The notes beneath the pieces were generated by a model, which saw only the letters and a list, made by a program, of their open reading frames with translations, made no database searches and was not told where the DNA came from. DNA of 64,000 bases from Silanimonas sp. Its GTDB lineage: Bacteria > Pseudomonadota > Gammaproteobacteria > Xanthomonadales > Xanthomonadaceae. This document shows positions 7,888 through 16,788 of this stretch, piece after piece. Every line of letters begins with the position of its first letter. Position 1 is the first letter of the stretch. The translations under genes and the position numbers were made by a program. The stretch covers positions 1-64,000 of the forward strand of contig BPKK01000007.1 of the NCBI GenBank assembly GCA_026005095.1, read 5' to 3'.

Positions 7888-9231
7888 CTATTCGAAGTAA
7901 CCTTCTTCGAGTAGCCGCGCTAGCGTGGGAATGTAAGGTCCGTATTCGATGACGCGCTTGACCTGCTTCGTGCGGATCGATGGCATGGCGGCCATGCGCT
8001 GGAACTGACGGTTCGTAGTCACCGGACCCTCGTCATCGACCAGCACAGTCTCGAACACGACTCCGTCCTTGCGTGCCTTGGCGTCGTAGAGCATGCGCGC
8101 TCGGATCACCTCGAAGCTGTAACCCCTGCCCATGCGGTTCATGTCCTTGGCTAGTCGGTTGACGGATTCAGTATAGGCATTGGTAATGGGCTGATCGAAG
8201 TAAGCAAAGATTTCGTCGTGCCAGTTGTGTATGGCCTTGGTGAGGTCCTTGAACGCCGTTGCCAGTTCAGAAGGAATATTGCTCAGCCAGTGGACACAGG
8301 CCGCTTCCGCCTCCGCTCTGGTCTTGTGATCCCAGATCGACAGGAAGCCCTCCTTGAGCGCATGGGCCTCCCCAAGCTGCGGAAACTGGCGGAACCACTC
8401 CAGCGCCCTCGCCATGTCCTCTCCGTTCAGGTCGTGCTGTCGCTTCAGCAGCAGGAACCGCTCGTCCTTGAGCCTAAGGCGCTGTCTGGTAGGCAAGTCC
8501 TTGCGGATGCGCTTGCGCAGCTTCTCCAGTGCATCGTTTGCCATCCGCTGGATGTGGAAGCGATCGACCACGATCCGCGCCTGCGGCAACGTGGCGCGCA
8601 CCACCTGCTTGTAGACGTGGTACATGTCCATGGCGACCCATTCGATGGTGTCCTTGTCCCGCAGGGTGCGGAAATACGGCAGCAAATCCGCCTTTGCCCT
8701 GCTGGGCCGGAGATCGAATACGGTCTTGCGCTCTACATTGGTGATCATGGCGCGGTAATGGCCGATGATCTTGAGCTCGTCGATGCCGAGAATGCGGGGG
8801 GTCTGGAACCGGACCTTGGCCTCGAATTCCTCGACGAAGTCGTCGAAGATGTGGCGGATAGTCTTCTCGTCCAAGGCCACTTCCCTTGCAAGGGCGGCAA
8901 AGGTCTTGGTGAAGCTCTCCTTTCGGATGTAGGCGACCAAGCGGGCCGTGGCTTGACGCTTGCCATCGAAGTCAGCCACCGGCTCGAACAGGGTCTTGCC
9001 GCAGCCTTGGCAACGATAGCGCCGACGCTGGATGAAGACCTCGACCGGCTTGCCATGGGAGGGCGTGTCCTGGAACGACTGCTCCTGCGAGCCGTGGCCG
9101 TACAGGCGGCCACGCTTGCACAACGGGCACACAGTCCAAGACGAAACACCCTCAGCCTTGACGATGTAGCCATCTTCGTCGCTCACGACCTCCAGTGTTT
9201 TCAGGCTGCGAAGCTGGAGGAAGTCGGTCAC
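7888..9231 (-). CDS. ISL3-family transposase
   Basis: A 447-residue transposase. It has an N-terminal zinc-finger pair (CPLC near residue 35 and CQGC in RRYRCQGCGKTLFEP), a helix-turn-helix region, and the ISL3 DDE core: GIDELKIIGHYR, VVDRFHIQRMAND and the late NAYTESVNRLAKDMNRMGRG. Length is normal and no frameshift is seen. It lies 142 bp from the right end of the element, whose ends and 8-bp duplication fit this family, so it is the likely mobiliser of the whole 8.8-kb unit. Confidence 0.95.
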   Translation of the reverse strand: MTDFLQLRSLKTLEVVSDEDGYIVKAEGVSSWTVCPLCKRGRLYGHGSQEQSFQDTPSHGKPVEVFIQRRRYRCQGCGKTLFEPVADFDGKRQATARLVAYIRKESFTKTFAALAREVALDEKTIRHIFDDFVEEFEAKVRFQTPRILGIDELKIIGHYRAMITNVERKTVFDLRPSRAKADLLPYFRTLRDKDTIEWVAMDMYHVYKQVVRATLPQARIVVDRFHIQRMANDALEKLRKRIRKDLPTRQRLRLKDERFLLLKRQHDLNGEDMARALEWFRQFPQLGEAHALKEGFLSIWDHKTRAEAEAACVHWLSNIPSELATAFKDLTKAIHNWHDEIFAYFDQPITNAYTESVNRLAKDMNRMGRGYSFEVIRARMLYDAKARKDGVVFETVLVDDEGPVTTNRQFQRMAAMPSIRTKQVKRVIEYGPYIPTLARLLEEGYFE

Positions 9232-9343
9232 TCAGAACCTCGGGCAAACCCACACTGAAATCCGCCTTTCACTCTAACACACTCGCACTCCCATCCAACA
9301 GTAAAATCCGCTTTTGGAATCGAGAGCTACAGAAGCCCTAGAG

Positions 9344-9373
9344 CCCGAAACCCACACAAGATTCCGGATACCC
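9344..9373 (-). repeat. Right terminal inverted repeat of the ISL3 transposon
   Basis: Read inward on the minus strand it starts GGGTATCCGGAATCTTGTGT, matching the left end at 594-623. It is followed directly outside by AATAAAAA (9374-9381). The 110 bases between it and the transposase start hold no gene and probably contain the transposase promoter. Confidence 0.88.
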
Positions 9374-10004
9374 AATAAAAAGCGCTGCTCAATAGCTGGG
9401 GGTCCTCGCGGATGCGTGCCCAGTTCCGGGATAGCTGGACGACCCGGTCGTTGAGCCACTGGTTGCCGGCCGCCGGCAGCCAGTCCAGTGCCAGCGGGTT
9501 GTCGGTGGCGTGCCAGGAGCGGCCATTGAAATTGATGACCGGTGCGTCGGCCTCTCCGGACAGAATGAAGGCTGGGCCGAGCGAATCCGCGGCCTCTCCG
9601 GGCCCGTGGCGTCCCTGGGGCGTGGCAGCCCCCGGTACACTGCTGCGTTCGTCCTGCTCCGTGATGTCGAAGGCAGGGGTGGCAAGACCGGCGGCAAAGA
9701 AGGTGGCGATGCACAGGAAGACGAACAGGCGCATCGGTGAGACGTAGCGCGCGCGTCGTCCGCCGAGGTACTCGATGCTGAGCCGGCCAGGCTGCAGTAG
9801 CAGGGCAGGCAGGGTGCGTAACAGGCGGCTGTCCAGATTGAACAGGCTGTCGAGGAACTCGCTGCCGAGCTGAGGGAGAGGGCGTACCAGCCCCCTCGTG
9901 GCCTGGCCGCAGGCATGGCAGTAGTCGCCGAGCAGGGGCACGCCGCAGTTATGACAAAACCTGTCGCGGCGGCCCGTCGTCGGGAGCGGGGCGGGAGCGG
10001 CCAT
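9374..10004 (-). pseudogene. 5' part of a DUF3667 membrane protein gene, split by a transposon
   Basis: The start ATG is at 10004. The N-terminus has a zinc-ribbon-like pattern (CHNCGVPLLGDYCHACGQ), followed by a conserved region (LLQPGRLSIEYLGGRRARYVSP) and a membrane segment (MRLFVFLCIATFFAAGLA). This is the layout of DUF3667 proteins. The frame reaches SSAFY, is then broken by the ISL3 transposon, and continues at 585-194. The rejoined protein would be 340 residues. Its function is not known for the family. Confidence 0.9.
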
Positions 10005-10066
10005 GGCAGCATCCGGGTGGTCAGCACCGCGACTATAGTAGGCGCTCGCTCTTCCGGTGCCCTGCC

Positions 10067-11479
10067 ATGCCCCATGCCGAATCGCCCCGCGCGCGCCTCT
10101 GGCGCGAGGTGCGGGCGACCACCCTGCTTTCCGCCCCGCTGGTGGTAGGGCAGCTGAGCTCGATGGGCATGAACGTGGTCGATACCTGGCTCGCCGGCCG
10201 GCACGGCACCCAGACCCTGGCGGCGATCGGCGTCGGCGCCCCGGCCTGGTCGGTGGTGATCCTGCTCTGCATCGGCGTGCTGATGGCAGTGCCGCCCTCG
10301 GTGGCCCAGCTCGACGGCGCCGGGCGCCGCGCCGAGATCGGCCCGCTGTTCCGCCAAGCTCTGTGGCTGGCCCTGGCCCTCGGCCTCGCGTTGTTTCTGG
10401 TGATCCGCACGGCTCCGCGGATGTTGGCCGGCTTCATCGCCCCGGAGGTGATGCCGGGAGTGGCCGGCTTCCTTGCCGGCATTGGATGGGGCGCGCCAGC
10501 GCTCGCCTTTTATTTCTGCCTGCGCTATCTCGCCGAGGGCGTGGCCTGGACCGTGCCGACCATGGCGATCGGCGCTGGCGGCCTCGCCTTGCTGTTGCCG
10601 GTGGGCTGGGGGCTGATGGAGGGCTGGGGGCCCGTGCCGGGTCTCGGCGCCTACGGCCTCGGCCTCGCCACCGCCCTCGTGCTCTGGACCCAGGTGGCCT
10701 GCTTCGTCCTCGTGCTCGCCCGCTCGCGGCGCTGCGCCGATCTTGGCCTGTTCGCCCGCTTCGAGCGCCCGGACCCGCGGGCCATCGGGGCGCTCCTGCG
10801 CCTGGGTGTGCCGATGGGCATCGCCATCTTCATGGAGGGCAGCCTGTTCGTGGCCACCGCCCTGCTGATCGCCACCCTCGGCACCACCGCGATTGCCGCC
10901 CACCAGGTGGCCATCCTCGCCGCCTCGGCCACCTTCATGGTGCCGCTCGGCGTGGCCATGGGCACTACCGTGCGGGTGGGGCAGGCCAAGGGCGCCGGCG
11001 ACCCCGCGGGCGTGCGTTGGGCGGCGCGCGCCGGGTGGACGGTGGGGCTCGCCACCCAGACCCTCTCCGCCCTGCTGCTGGCCCTGGGCGGGGCCTGGAT
11101 CGCCGCCCTGTTCACCCGCGATCCCGCGGTGGTGGCGCTGGCTGCCACCCTGATGCTGTTCGCCGCGGTGTTTCAGTACACCGACGGCCTGCAGGCGATT
11201 TCGGCCGGCGCTCTGCGCGGCCTGAAAGACACCCGCATCCCGGCCTGGATCACCGTGCTGAGCTACTGGGGCCTCGGCCTGCCGGTGGCGATCGGTCTGG
11301 GCGGCATCGGCGCCGAGGGCGGCGCGCGCATCGTATTCGGCCTCGGCTGGGGTCCCACCGGCTACTGGACCGGGCTGATCGTTGGCCTCTCGGCCGCCGC
11401 CGTGCTGCTCACCTGGCGCTTCCTCATGCGTTCTTCCCGTGACCTTCGGGCGGTGACCGCGGCCACGCCGACCGGGTAA
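10067..11479 (+). CDS. MATE-family multidrug exporter
   Basis: A 470-residue, very hydrophobic protein with about 12 predicted membrane segments in two homologous halves, as in NorM-type MATE exporters. These usually extrude cationic drugs in exchange for Na+ or H+. Family-typical stretches include LSSMGMNVVDTWLAGRHG near residue 30 and VPLGVAMGTTVRVGQAKG near residue 300. It diverges from the broken DUF3667 gene with a 62-bp gap. The specific substrate cannot be told. Confidence 0.9.
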   Translation: MPHAESPRARLWREVRATTLLSAPLVVGQLSSMGMNVVDTWLAGRHGTQTLAAIGVGAPAWSVVILLCIGVLMAVPPSVAQLDGAGRRAEIGPLFRQALWLALALGLALFLVIRTAPRMLAGFIAPEVMPGVAGFLAGIGWGAPALAFYFCLRYLAEGVAWTVPTMAIGAGGLALLLPVGWGLMEGWGPVPGLGAYGLGLATALVLWTQVACFVLVLARSRRCADLGLFARFERPDPRAIGALLRLGVPMGIAIFMEGSLFVATALLIATLGTTAIAAHQVAILAASATFMVPLGVAMGTTVRVGQAKGAGDPAGVRWAARAGWTVGLATQTLSALLLALGGAWIAALFTRDPAVVALAATLMLFAAVFQYTDGLQAISAGALRGLKDTRIPAWITVLSYWGLGLPVAIGLGGIGAEGGARIVFGLGWGPTGYWTGLIVGLSAAAVLLTWRFLMRSSRDLRAVTAATPTG

Positions 11480-11509
11480 GGTCGGGGCCTCGTCTTTCGG
11501 AGACCTCCC

Positions 11510-13372
11510 ATGGCCCAGACCCCACGCCCCGGCCCCCTGCGCCGCCTCTTCGGCGGCCTGTGGGCGGCCCTCGACTTCAGCCGCCGCCTCGTCTTCAACC
11601 TGCTCTTCCTCGCCCTGCTGCTGTTCTTGCTGGCGGCCATCCTGGGCGGGCCGAAGCTAAAGCCGCTGGAGGAGAAGACTGCCTTGGTGCTCGATCTCGA
11701 CGCCCGCCTCGTCGAGCAGCGTACCGGCTCGCCGCTCGACCGCCTCACCGGCCAGCTCACCGGTGACGGCCCCGGCGCCGAGGTGCAGCTGCGCGACCTG
11801 CTGCGTGCCATCGAGGCGGCCCGGGACGACAAGCGCATCGAGCGCATCGTGCTGCGCACCGACGGCTTCTCTGCCAGCGGTTTTGCCGCCCTGCGCGAGC
11901 TGGCTGCGGCGATCCGCCAGTTCCGCGAGAGCGGCAAGCAGGTGGTGGCCTGGGGCACCGGCTTCGACCAGGTGAGCTACTACCTTGCCGCTCAGGCCGA
12001 CGAGGTCTACATGGACGAGGAGGGCCTGGTGCTGATCGAGGGTCTTGGCCGCTACCGTCCCTACTACCGCGAGCTTCTGCAGGACAAGCTCGGCATCGAC
12101 GTGCATCTGTTCCGCGTGGGCGAGTACAAGAGCGCCGCCGAGCCTTACATCCTCGATGGCAGTTCGAAGGAGGCCAAGGAAGCCGACCTCCACTGGATGG
12201 GCGATCTGTGGCAGCGCTACCTCGAGGACGTGAGCCGTGCCCGTGGCCTGGCCGAGGGCCAGCTCGCCGCCCTCGTCAACGGCATCGGTGCGCGGCTGAA
12301 GGCCGTCGGCGGCGATTTTGCCAAGCTGGCCCTCGAGGAGAAGCTGATCGACGGCACCCTCACCGAGGAAGCGCTCGAGACCCTGCTCGCCGAGCGCGGC
12401 GCCGCCGATGACGAAGCCGGCTTCCGCCAGGTCGATCTCGACGGCTACCTTGCCCGCCTCGGCCCGGCCAAGGCTCCCAGCGCCGCCGCGCCGGGCATCG
12501 GCGTGGTGGTGGCCCAGGGGCCGATCACCGACGGCGATCAGCCGCCCGGCACCATCGGCGGCCAGAGCACCGCCGCCCTGCTGCGCCAGGCCCGCGAGGA
12601 CGAGACGATCAAGGCCGTGGTGCTGCGCGTCGATTCGCCCGGCGGTGGGGTCTTCCCCTCTGAGCAGATCCGCCGCGAAGTGGTGGCCCTGCGCGAAGCC
12701 GGCAAGCCGGTGGTGGTCTCGATGGCCAACGTGGCCGCCTCGGGCGGCTACTGGATCTCGATGAACGCCGACGCGATCTATGCCGATCCGTCCACCATCA
12801 CCGGTTCGATCGGCATCTTCGGGCTCTTCCTCAACGGCCCGCGGGCCCTGGAGAAGATTGGGGTACGTACCGACGGGGTGGGCACCACGCCGCTGGCCGG
12901 TGCCTTCGACCCGACCCGGCCGCTGGCGCCGGAGGTGGGCGAGCTCATCCAGGCGGTGATCGACCGCGGCTACCGGCAGTTCATCGGCAAGGTGGCCGAG
13001 GCCCGAAAGGCCGAGGTCGAGGCCATCGACAAGGTGGCCCGCGGCCGGGTGTGGAGCGGCGCACAGGCGAAGGCATTCGGGCTGGTGGACGAGCTCGGTG
13101 GCCTGCGCGATGCCATCGCCCGGGCCGGCGAACTCGCCAAGCTCGAAGCCCCGGCCGTGACCTATGTCGAGCGCGAGCTCTCGCCCTTCGAACAGGTGCT
13201 CGTCAATCTGGACCGCAACGCCGCCGGCCGCGCCCTGCTCGGCCTCGCCGGTCCCGCGCTGGGCCTGCTCGGCGAGCGTCAGGCCTCGCAGGTGCAGGAG
13301 GAGCTTCGTTTCCTGCTCGATGCCCAAGGCCGCCCGCTGCGCGCCGTGGCCCACTGCTTCTGCAGTCTTTGA
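11510..13372 (+). CDS. sppA: Signal peptide peptidase SppA, 67K type
   Basis: A 620-residue inner-membrane serine protease with an N-terminal anchor (residues about 25-47) and two S49 domains, as in E. coli SppA. It degrades signal peptides left after secretion. The catalytic Lys is expected at Lys207 (GEYKSAAEPY) and the nucleophile at Ser411 (NVAASGGYWIS), close to Lys209/Ser409 of E. coli. The start at 11510 keeps the membrane anchor. It ends five bases before the SDR gene, suggesting co-transcription. Confidence 0.95.
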   Translation: MAQTPRPGPLRRLFGGLWAALDFSRRLVFNLLFLALLLFLLAAILGGPKLKPLEEKTALVLDLDARLVEQRTGSPLDRLTGQLTGDGPGAEVQLRDLLRAIEAARDDKRIERIVLRTDGFSASGFAALRELAAAIRQFRESGKQVVAWGTGFDQVSYYLAAQADEVYMDEEGLVLIEGLGRYRPYYRELLQDKLGIDVHLFRVGEYKSAAEPYILDGSSKEAKEADLHWMGDLWQRYLEDVSRARGLAEGQLAALVNGIGARLKAVGGDFAKLALEEKLIDGTLTEEALETLLAERGAADDEAGFRQVDLDGYLARLGPAKAPSAAAPGIGVVVAQGPITDGDQPPGTIGGQSTAALLRQAREDETIKAVVLRVDSPGGGVFPSEQIRREVVALREAGKPVVVSMANVAASGGYWISMNADAIYADPSTITGSIGIFGLFLNGPRALEKIGVRTDGVGTTPLAGAFDPTRPLAPEVGELIQAVIDRGYRQFIGKVAEARKAEVEAIDKVARGRVWSGAQAKAFGLVDELGGLRDAIARAGELAKLEAPAVTYVERELSPFEQVLVNLDRNAAGRALLGLAGPALGLLGERQASQVQEELRFLLDAQGRPLRAVAHCFCSL

Positions 13373-13377
13373 GGGTG

Positions 13378-14157
13378 ATGGCGACCCCCCTGCGCTGGCG
13401 TCTCGACGGTCAGGTGGCCCTGGTCACCGGCGCCAGCGCCGGCATCGGCCGTGCCACCGCTGCCGAACTGCTCGGCCTCGGCGCCACGGTGCTGGCCTGC
13501 GCCCGCGACCCCGGTCCCCTCGAGGCCGCGGCCGTCGAATGGCGCGAGGACCAGCCGGGCACCGAAGTACACGTGCTGGCCTGTGACGTAGCCGATCCCG
13601 CCGGGCGTGAGCGCCTGTTCGACTGGATCGAGGGTCTCGGCCTCGGACTCTCGATCCTCGTCAACAACGTCGGTACCAACCAGCGCCGCGCCACCATCGA
13701 CTACGACGAGGCCGAGTGGCGCGCCATCTTCGAGACCAACCTGTTCTCGGCCTTCGAGCTCTGCCGCGGCGCCTATCCGCTGCTGCGGCAGCATGCCAGC
13801 GCCGCCATCGTCAATGTCGGCTCGGTCTCCGGCGCCACCCACGTGCGCACCGGCTCACCCTACGGCGCCAGCAAGGCGGCCCTGCACCAGCTCACCCGCA
13901 ACCTCGCCGCCGAGTGGGCCGCCGAGGGCATCCGCGTGAACGCCGTGTTGCCCTGGTACATCCGCACCCGCCGCACCTCGCCCACGCTCGCCGATCCCGA
14001 CTACCTCGAGGCGGTGCTGGAGCGCACGCCGATGGGGCGCATCGGCGAGCCGGAGGAGGTGGCCGCGGCCATCGCCTTCCTCTGCCTGCCGGCGGCGAGC
14101 TACGTCACCGGGCAGTGCCTCGCGGTGGACGGCGGCTTCCTCCACTACGGCTTCTGA
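13378..14157 (+). CDS. SDR-family oxidoreductase (tropinone-reductase-like)
   Basis: A 259-residue classical short-chain dehydrogenase/reductase. It has the nucleotide-binding TGASAGIGRAT, the NNVGTN motif, and the catalytic Tyr162-x3-Lys166 in SPYGASKAA, preceded by Ser in NVGSVSG. The C-terminus has the usual SYVTGQCLAVDGGF. The ATG at 13378 begins the protein just before RWRLDGQVALVTG. Sequence style is close to tropinone reductase-like proteins, but the substrate is unknown. It sits immediately behind sppA. Confidence 0.9.
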   Translation: MATPLRWRLDGQVALVTGASAGIGRATAAELLGLGATVLACARDPGPLEAAAVEWREDQPGTEVHVLACDVADPAGRERLFDWIEGLGLGLSILVNNVGTNQRRATIDYDEAEWRAIFETNLFSAFELCRGAYPLLRQHASAAIVNVGSVSGATHVRTGSPYGASKAALHQLTRNLAAEWAAEGIRVNAVLPWYIRTRRTSPTLADPDYLEAVLERTPMGRIGEPEEVAAAIAFLCLPAASYVTGQCLAVDGGFLHYGF

Positions 14158-14215
14158 GCCGGGGCGGCGGCCTGCCCATGGCCGGCGCCCTCGCCCGCCC
14201 CGCACATCCGCAGGC

Positions 14216-14932
14216 TCAGCCCCCGCAGTCGGCTGCCAGCACCGCGCGGGCGCGGTCGCGCTCGCGCCGCCGCTCGGCGGCCGTGTCGCTGAAGGCCTGG
14301 CGCAGGGCCGATTCCGCCGCGTCCAGGCGTTCCTTCCAGGCCGCGCAGGCCGCCTCGCCGCTCAGCTCCACGCAGGGGTCCTCCACCCAGCGGCACAGCG
14401 TGGCTGCGGCGGGCGGGGCGCGCGAGAGGTCCACCCCGAGCACCGAGAGCGGCACGCAGCGCGGCTGCGGGTCGTAGGCATCGACGAGGCGGTCCTTACC
14501 GTTGAGATCGGTGCAGCGCCACAGCGGCGGCGGCATCGACAGGGGCCGGGGCGCGGCGGGTTCGGCGGGGCCGAACTCGATGCGCGGGGGGCTGCTTTCG
14601 CTGTCGGCGGCTGCGGCGGGGGCGGCCGTGCGGGAGGGGGCCGCGCTGGCCGGGAGGCCCGCTGCGCCCGCAGGCCCGGCCGTATCGGTTCCGCCCTGCG
14701 CCGGGGCCGCCGCCGGCGCTGCGGGCGGGGCGAAGGCGGCGATCTCGCGCCGCTCGCTGCGGTGCCCGGCAGGGCAGGGGGCGTCCTGCAGGGCCACCGC
14801 GCCCTGCGGCGAGGTGCAGCGGTAGACCACCCCGGGTGCGCGCTCCGCGGCTGCGGCGGGCAGCACGCAGGCAAGGAGCGGGGCCAGCAGCCGCGCCGGC
14901 CAGCGGCGGCGCAGTGTCGGGGCGGGGGCCAT
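14216..14932 (-). CDS. Secreted DUF4124-like protein
   Basis: A 238-residue protein with an Arg-rich N-terminus and hydrophobic signal segment (LLAPLLACVLPAAAA), then a DUF4124-like region (GVVYRCTSPQGAVALQDAPC). A long Ala/Pro-rich linker follows, and then a second Cys-containing region (LWRCTDLNGKDRLVDAYDPQ) that looks like a degenerate repeat of the same motif. The C-terminus is charged and helical. Likely periplasmic, of unknown role. It lies eight bases downstream of the protease gene and may be co-transcribed with it. Confidence 0.8.
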   Translation of the reverse strand: MAPAPTLRRRWPARLLAPLLACVLPAAAAERAPGVVYRCTSPQGAVALQDAPCPAGHRSERREIAAFAPPAAPAAAPAQGGTDTAGPAGAAGLPASAAPSRTAAPAAAADSESSPPRIEFGPAEPAAPRPLSMPPPLWRCTDLNGKDRLVDAYDPQPRCVPLSVLGVDLSRAPPAAATLCRWVEDPCVELSGEAACAAWKERLDAAESALRQAFSDTAAERRRERDRARAVLAADCGG

Positions 14933-14940
14933 CCCGGGCC

Positions 14941-16665
14941 TCAGATCTTGGTCAGCGTCAGCGTACGGTTCACGATGCCGTCGTTGAAGCTGAGCGTGGC
15001 CTGGCTCTCCGAGAGGAAGGTGAGGGTGGCGCTGCCCACCGGGGTGAAGACGATGCCGCCGGCGTTGTAGGGCGCGGCCCAGGGCGGGCCGCTCGGCCGT
15101 TCCAGCGTCGCGGTGATGGTGTCCACGCCGGTCCAGGGGCCCTGCATGCGGTACCAGGCCGGGCGCCCGGCGCTGTCGTAGACGAAGAACAGCACGAAGA
15201 GCTGGCCGGGGAAGTCGAACACCTGGATGCCCCAGCCCGACTCGCTCGGCAGGAACCAGTTGCCGCTGTAGTTGCGGGTCGGGCCCACGGTCGGGTCGAG
15301 CCACTGGCGGATCGAGGGGAAGACCTGGTCGAAGCGCGAGTAGTAGTCGACATTGCCCGCCGCCTCGCTCTGGCCGCTGTTGGCGCAGGAGGCCGCGCCG
15401 CCGGCCAGGCCGCCGCGCAGCCGGTACTCGCCCGAGTTCAGGGTGAACAGGCCGGAGCCGGAGCTGCCGCCCTCGGTGGTGCCCTCGGCCCAGCTCGCGC
15501 GGGCCACGCTGGTCACGTTCTGGCCGCCGATGTCGACGTTGGAACTAAAGCCGCTGTGGTTGCCGCGGCTGTATTTCTTGTTGTCGCCGCTCGGATGGTG
15601 GATGCCGATGACCTGGGTCGAGGGACTGAGCGTGGCGGCGTCCCAGCCGGCGAAGAAGGCTCCCGCCGGCGGCGTGCTGCGCAGGCGCAGCAGCAGGGCA
15701 TCGGAGGAGAGCTGGGCGAACAGCAGGTCGGCGCCGCCGGTGAGCTGGGTATTGGCCCCGGCGCTGGCCACCCCGCAGGTGGGGGTTTCGTAGTTCCAGA
15801 AGGTGGTGAGGGTATTGGCCTCGCTCTGCAGGCTGATGCAGTGCGCCGCGGAGTAGAAGTAGGGCACCTGGGTGGCGGCGACGGTGTCGTTGAGCAGGGT
15901 GCCGGTGCAGGTGAACGTGCCATCGCTGGTGCTGAACACCATCCGCGCCACGGCGTTCTTGGCGTTGATGAAGGCCTGGCCCAGGCTGCCGGTGCGGCAG
16001 GCCACGTCGATGTTGCAACTGCCCGAGCTGCCGAGGTTCTTGGCCAGGGCGAGCGGGCGGAAAGGCGAGGCCACGAGGTGCGAGACGGCGGCCACCCGCA
16101 GCACGGTACCGGTCGGCTCGGCGGTGCCCGGCACGAAGACCTCGATTTGCTGGCGCTCGCCTTCGGTCACCGGGCTCCAGAACAGGCCGGCACCATCGAG
16201 CTGGGAGCGGGCCTCGCTGGCGCGGACGAGTTCCACCACCGGCAATTCGGGGCTGGCGACCCGGATCTCGGCTCCCGGAGGCAGGCCGCGTGGGTCGAGG
16301 GCCACGCGCAGCGCGGCGGCCTCCGGCGAGATCACGTCGAGTCGGGCAACCCGGCCGCCCGGCACCGGCAGCCACAGGGGTTCCGGCGGGCGGGTGGCGG
16401 CCTCATCCGCCACCCGGCGCACCAGGCCGATCTGCAGGCGCTTGCCCTGCCCGGCGTTGTGGCGCTGGAGGGCGGCCAGGCGCCCGGCGGCCAGGGTCTG
16501 GAAGCGCAGGGCGGGAGCGGCGCTGGCGGCTGGCGAGCGGAAGGCCTCGGCCTGGGCGCGCTTGGCATTCTCCGGCCGCAGGGCTTCGCCGGCCACGCTC
16601 TGGGCCAGCAAGGGGAAGGGGAGCAGGGCGATCAGGCCGGCGGCGGTGATCGAGCGAATGGACAT
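14941..16665 (-). CDS. Secreted trypsin-like protease, Lys-C/Arg-C type, with C-terminal module
   Basis: A 574-residue pre-pro-protease. It has a signal peptide (residues 1-21), a propeptide of about 190 residues, an S1 catalytic domain and a C-terminal beta-rich module (about 464-574). The triad reads His275 (YSAAHC), Asp322 (SSDALLLRL) and Ser404 (EGGSSGSGLF). IGIHHPSGDNKKYSRG is typical of lysyl/arginyl endopeptidases of Achromobacter and Lysobacter type. The C-terminal module has the SGWGIQVF...FFVYDSAGRPAWY pattern found repeatedly in secreted proteins of related bacteria. Cysteines 217, 223, 253 and 276 fit disulfides. Probably exported by type II secretion; P1 specificity is not determined here. 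Confidence 0.9.
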   Translation of the reverse strand: MSIRSITAAGLIALLPFPLLAQSVAGEALRPENAKRAQAEAFRSPAASAAPALRFQTLAAGRLAALQRHNAGQGKRLQIGLVRRVADEAATRPPEPLWLPVPGGRVARLDVISPEAAALRVALDPRGLPPGAEIRVASPELPVVELVRASEARSQLDGAGLFWSPVTEGERQQIEVFVPGTAEPTGTVLRVAAVSHLVASPFRPLALAKNLGSSGSCNIDVACRTGSLGQAFINAKNAVARMVFSTSDGTFTCTGTLLNDTVAATQVPYFYSAAHCISLQSEANTLTTFWNYETPTCGVASAGANTQLTGGADLLFAQLSSDALLLRLRSTPPAGAFFAGWDAATLSPSTQVIGIHHPSGDNKKYSRGNHSGFSSNVDIGGQNVTSVARASWAEGTTEGGSSGSGLFTLNSGEYRLRGGLAGGAASCANSGQSEAAGNVDYYSRFDQVFPSIRQWLDPTVGPTRNYSGNWFLPSESGWGIQVFDFPGQLFVLFFVYDSAGRPAWYRMQGPWTGVDTITATLERPSGPPWAAPYNAGGIVFTPVGSATLTFLSESQATLSFNDGIVNRTLTLTKI

Positions 16666-16708
16666 GGCAGGACTCCGTGACGCGGGCCGTCCGTGGCCTC
16701 GAGTTCGA

Positions 16709-16738
16709 GGGGGGGGGTAGACCCCTGATCCTACCCCC
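16709..16738. other. G9 tract and hairpin upstream of the protease gene
   Basis: A run of nine G (16709-16717) is followed by TAG and, after a short loop, CTACCCCC (16731-16738), which can pair with GGGGGTAG. It lies between topA (ends 16789) and the protease start (16665), in the protease 5' region on the minus strand. There is no T-tract, so a classical terminator is not supported. Confidence 0.4.
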
Positions 16739-16788
16739 GCCGGCCGCCGCCGGGAACGTGGCCTAGGTGAATGTCCGCTGTCCGGGGG

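Larger units (their letters stand above)
594..9373. mobile_element. ISL3-family transposon with passenger DNA, 8,780 bp
   Basis: Both ends read inward as GGGTATCCGGA followed by imperfectly matching sequence; about 24 of the first 30 bases agree. The element is flanked by AATAAAAA at 586-593 and 9374-9381. An 8-bp duplication and GG-starting ends are typical of the ISL3 family. The only ISL3-type transposase (7888-9231, minus) sits close to the right end and reads inward, so everything from 594 to about 7880 is passenger DNA: an Lcl-repeat lipoprotein gene plus later IS5 and IS256 insertions. The transposase and both ends look intact, so the unit could still be mobile. That is inference. Confidence 0.88.

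Noticed and set aside
594-9373. Two separate ISL3 insertions forming the outer ends
   Set aside because: Only one transposase is present, the ends are a single inverted pair, and the same 8-bp target flanks the whole block.
14836-16680. A 614-codon plus-strand frame opposite the protease gene
   Set aside because: Antisense shadow of the protease and DUF4124 genes; the minus-strand products have signal peptides and catalytic motifs.
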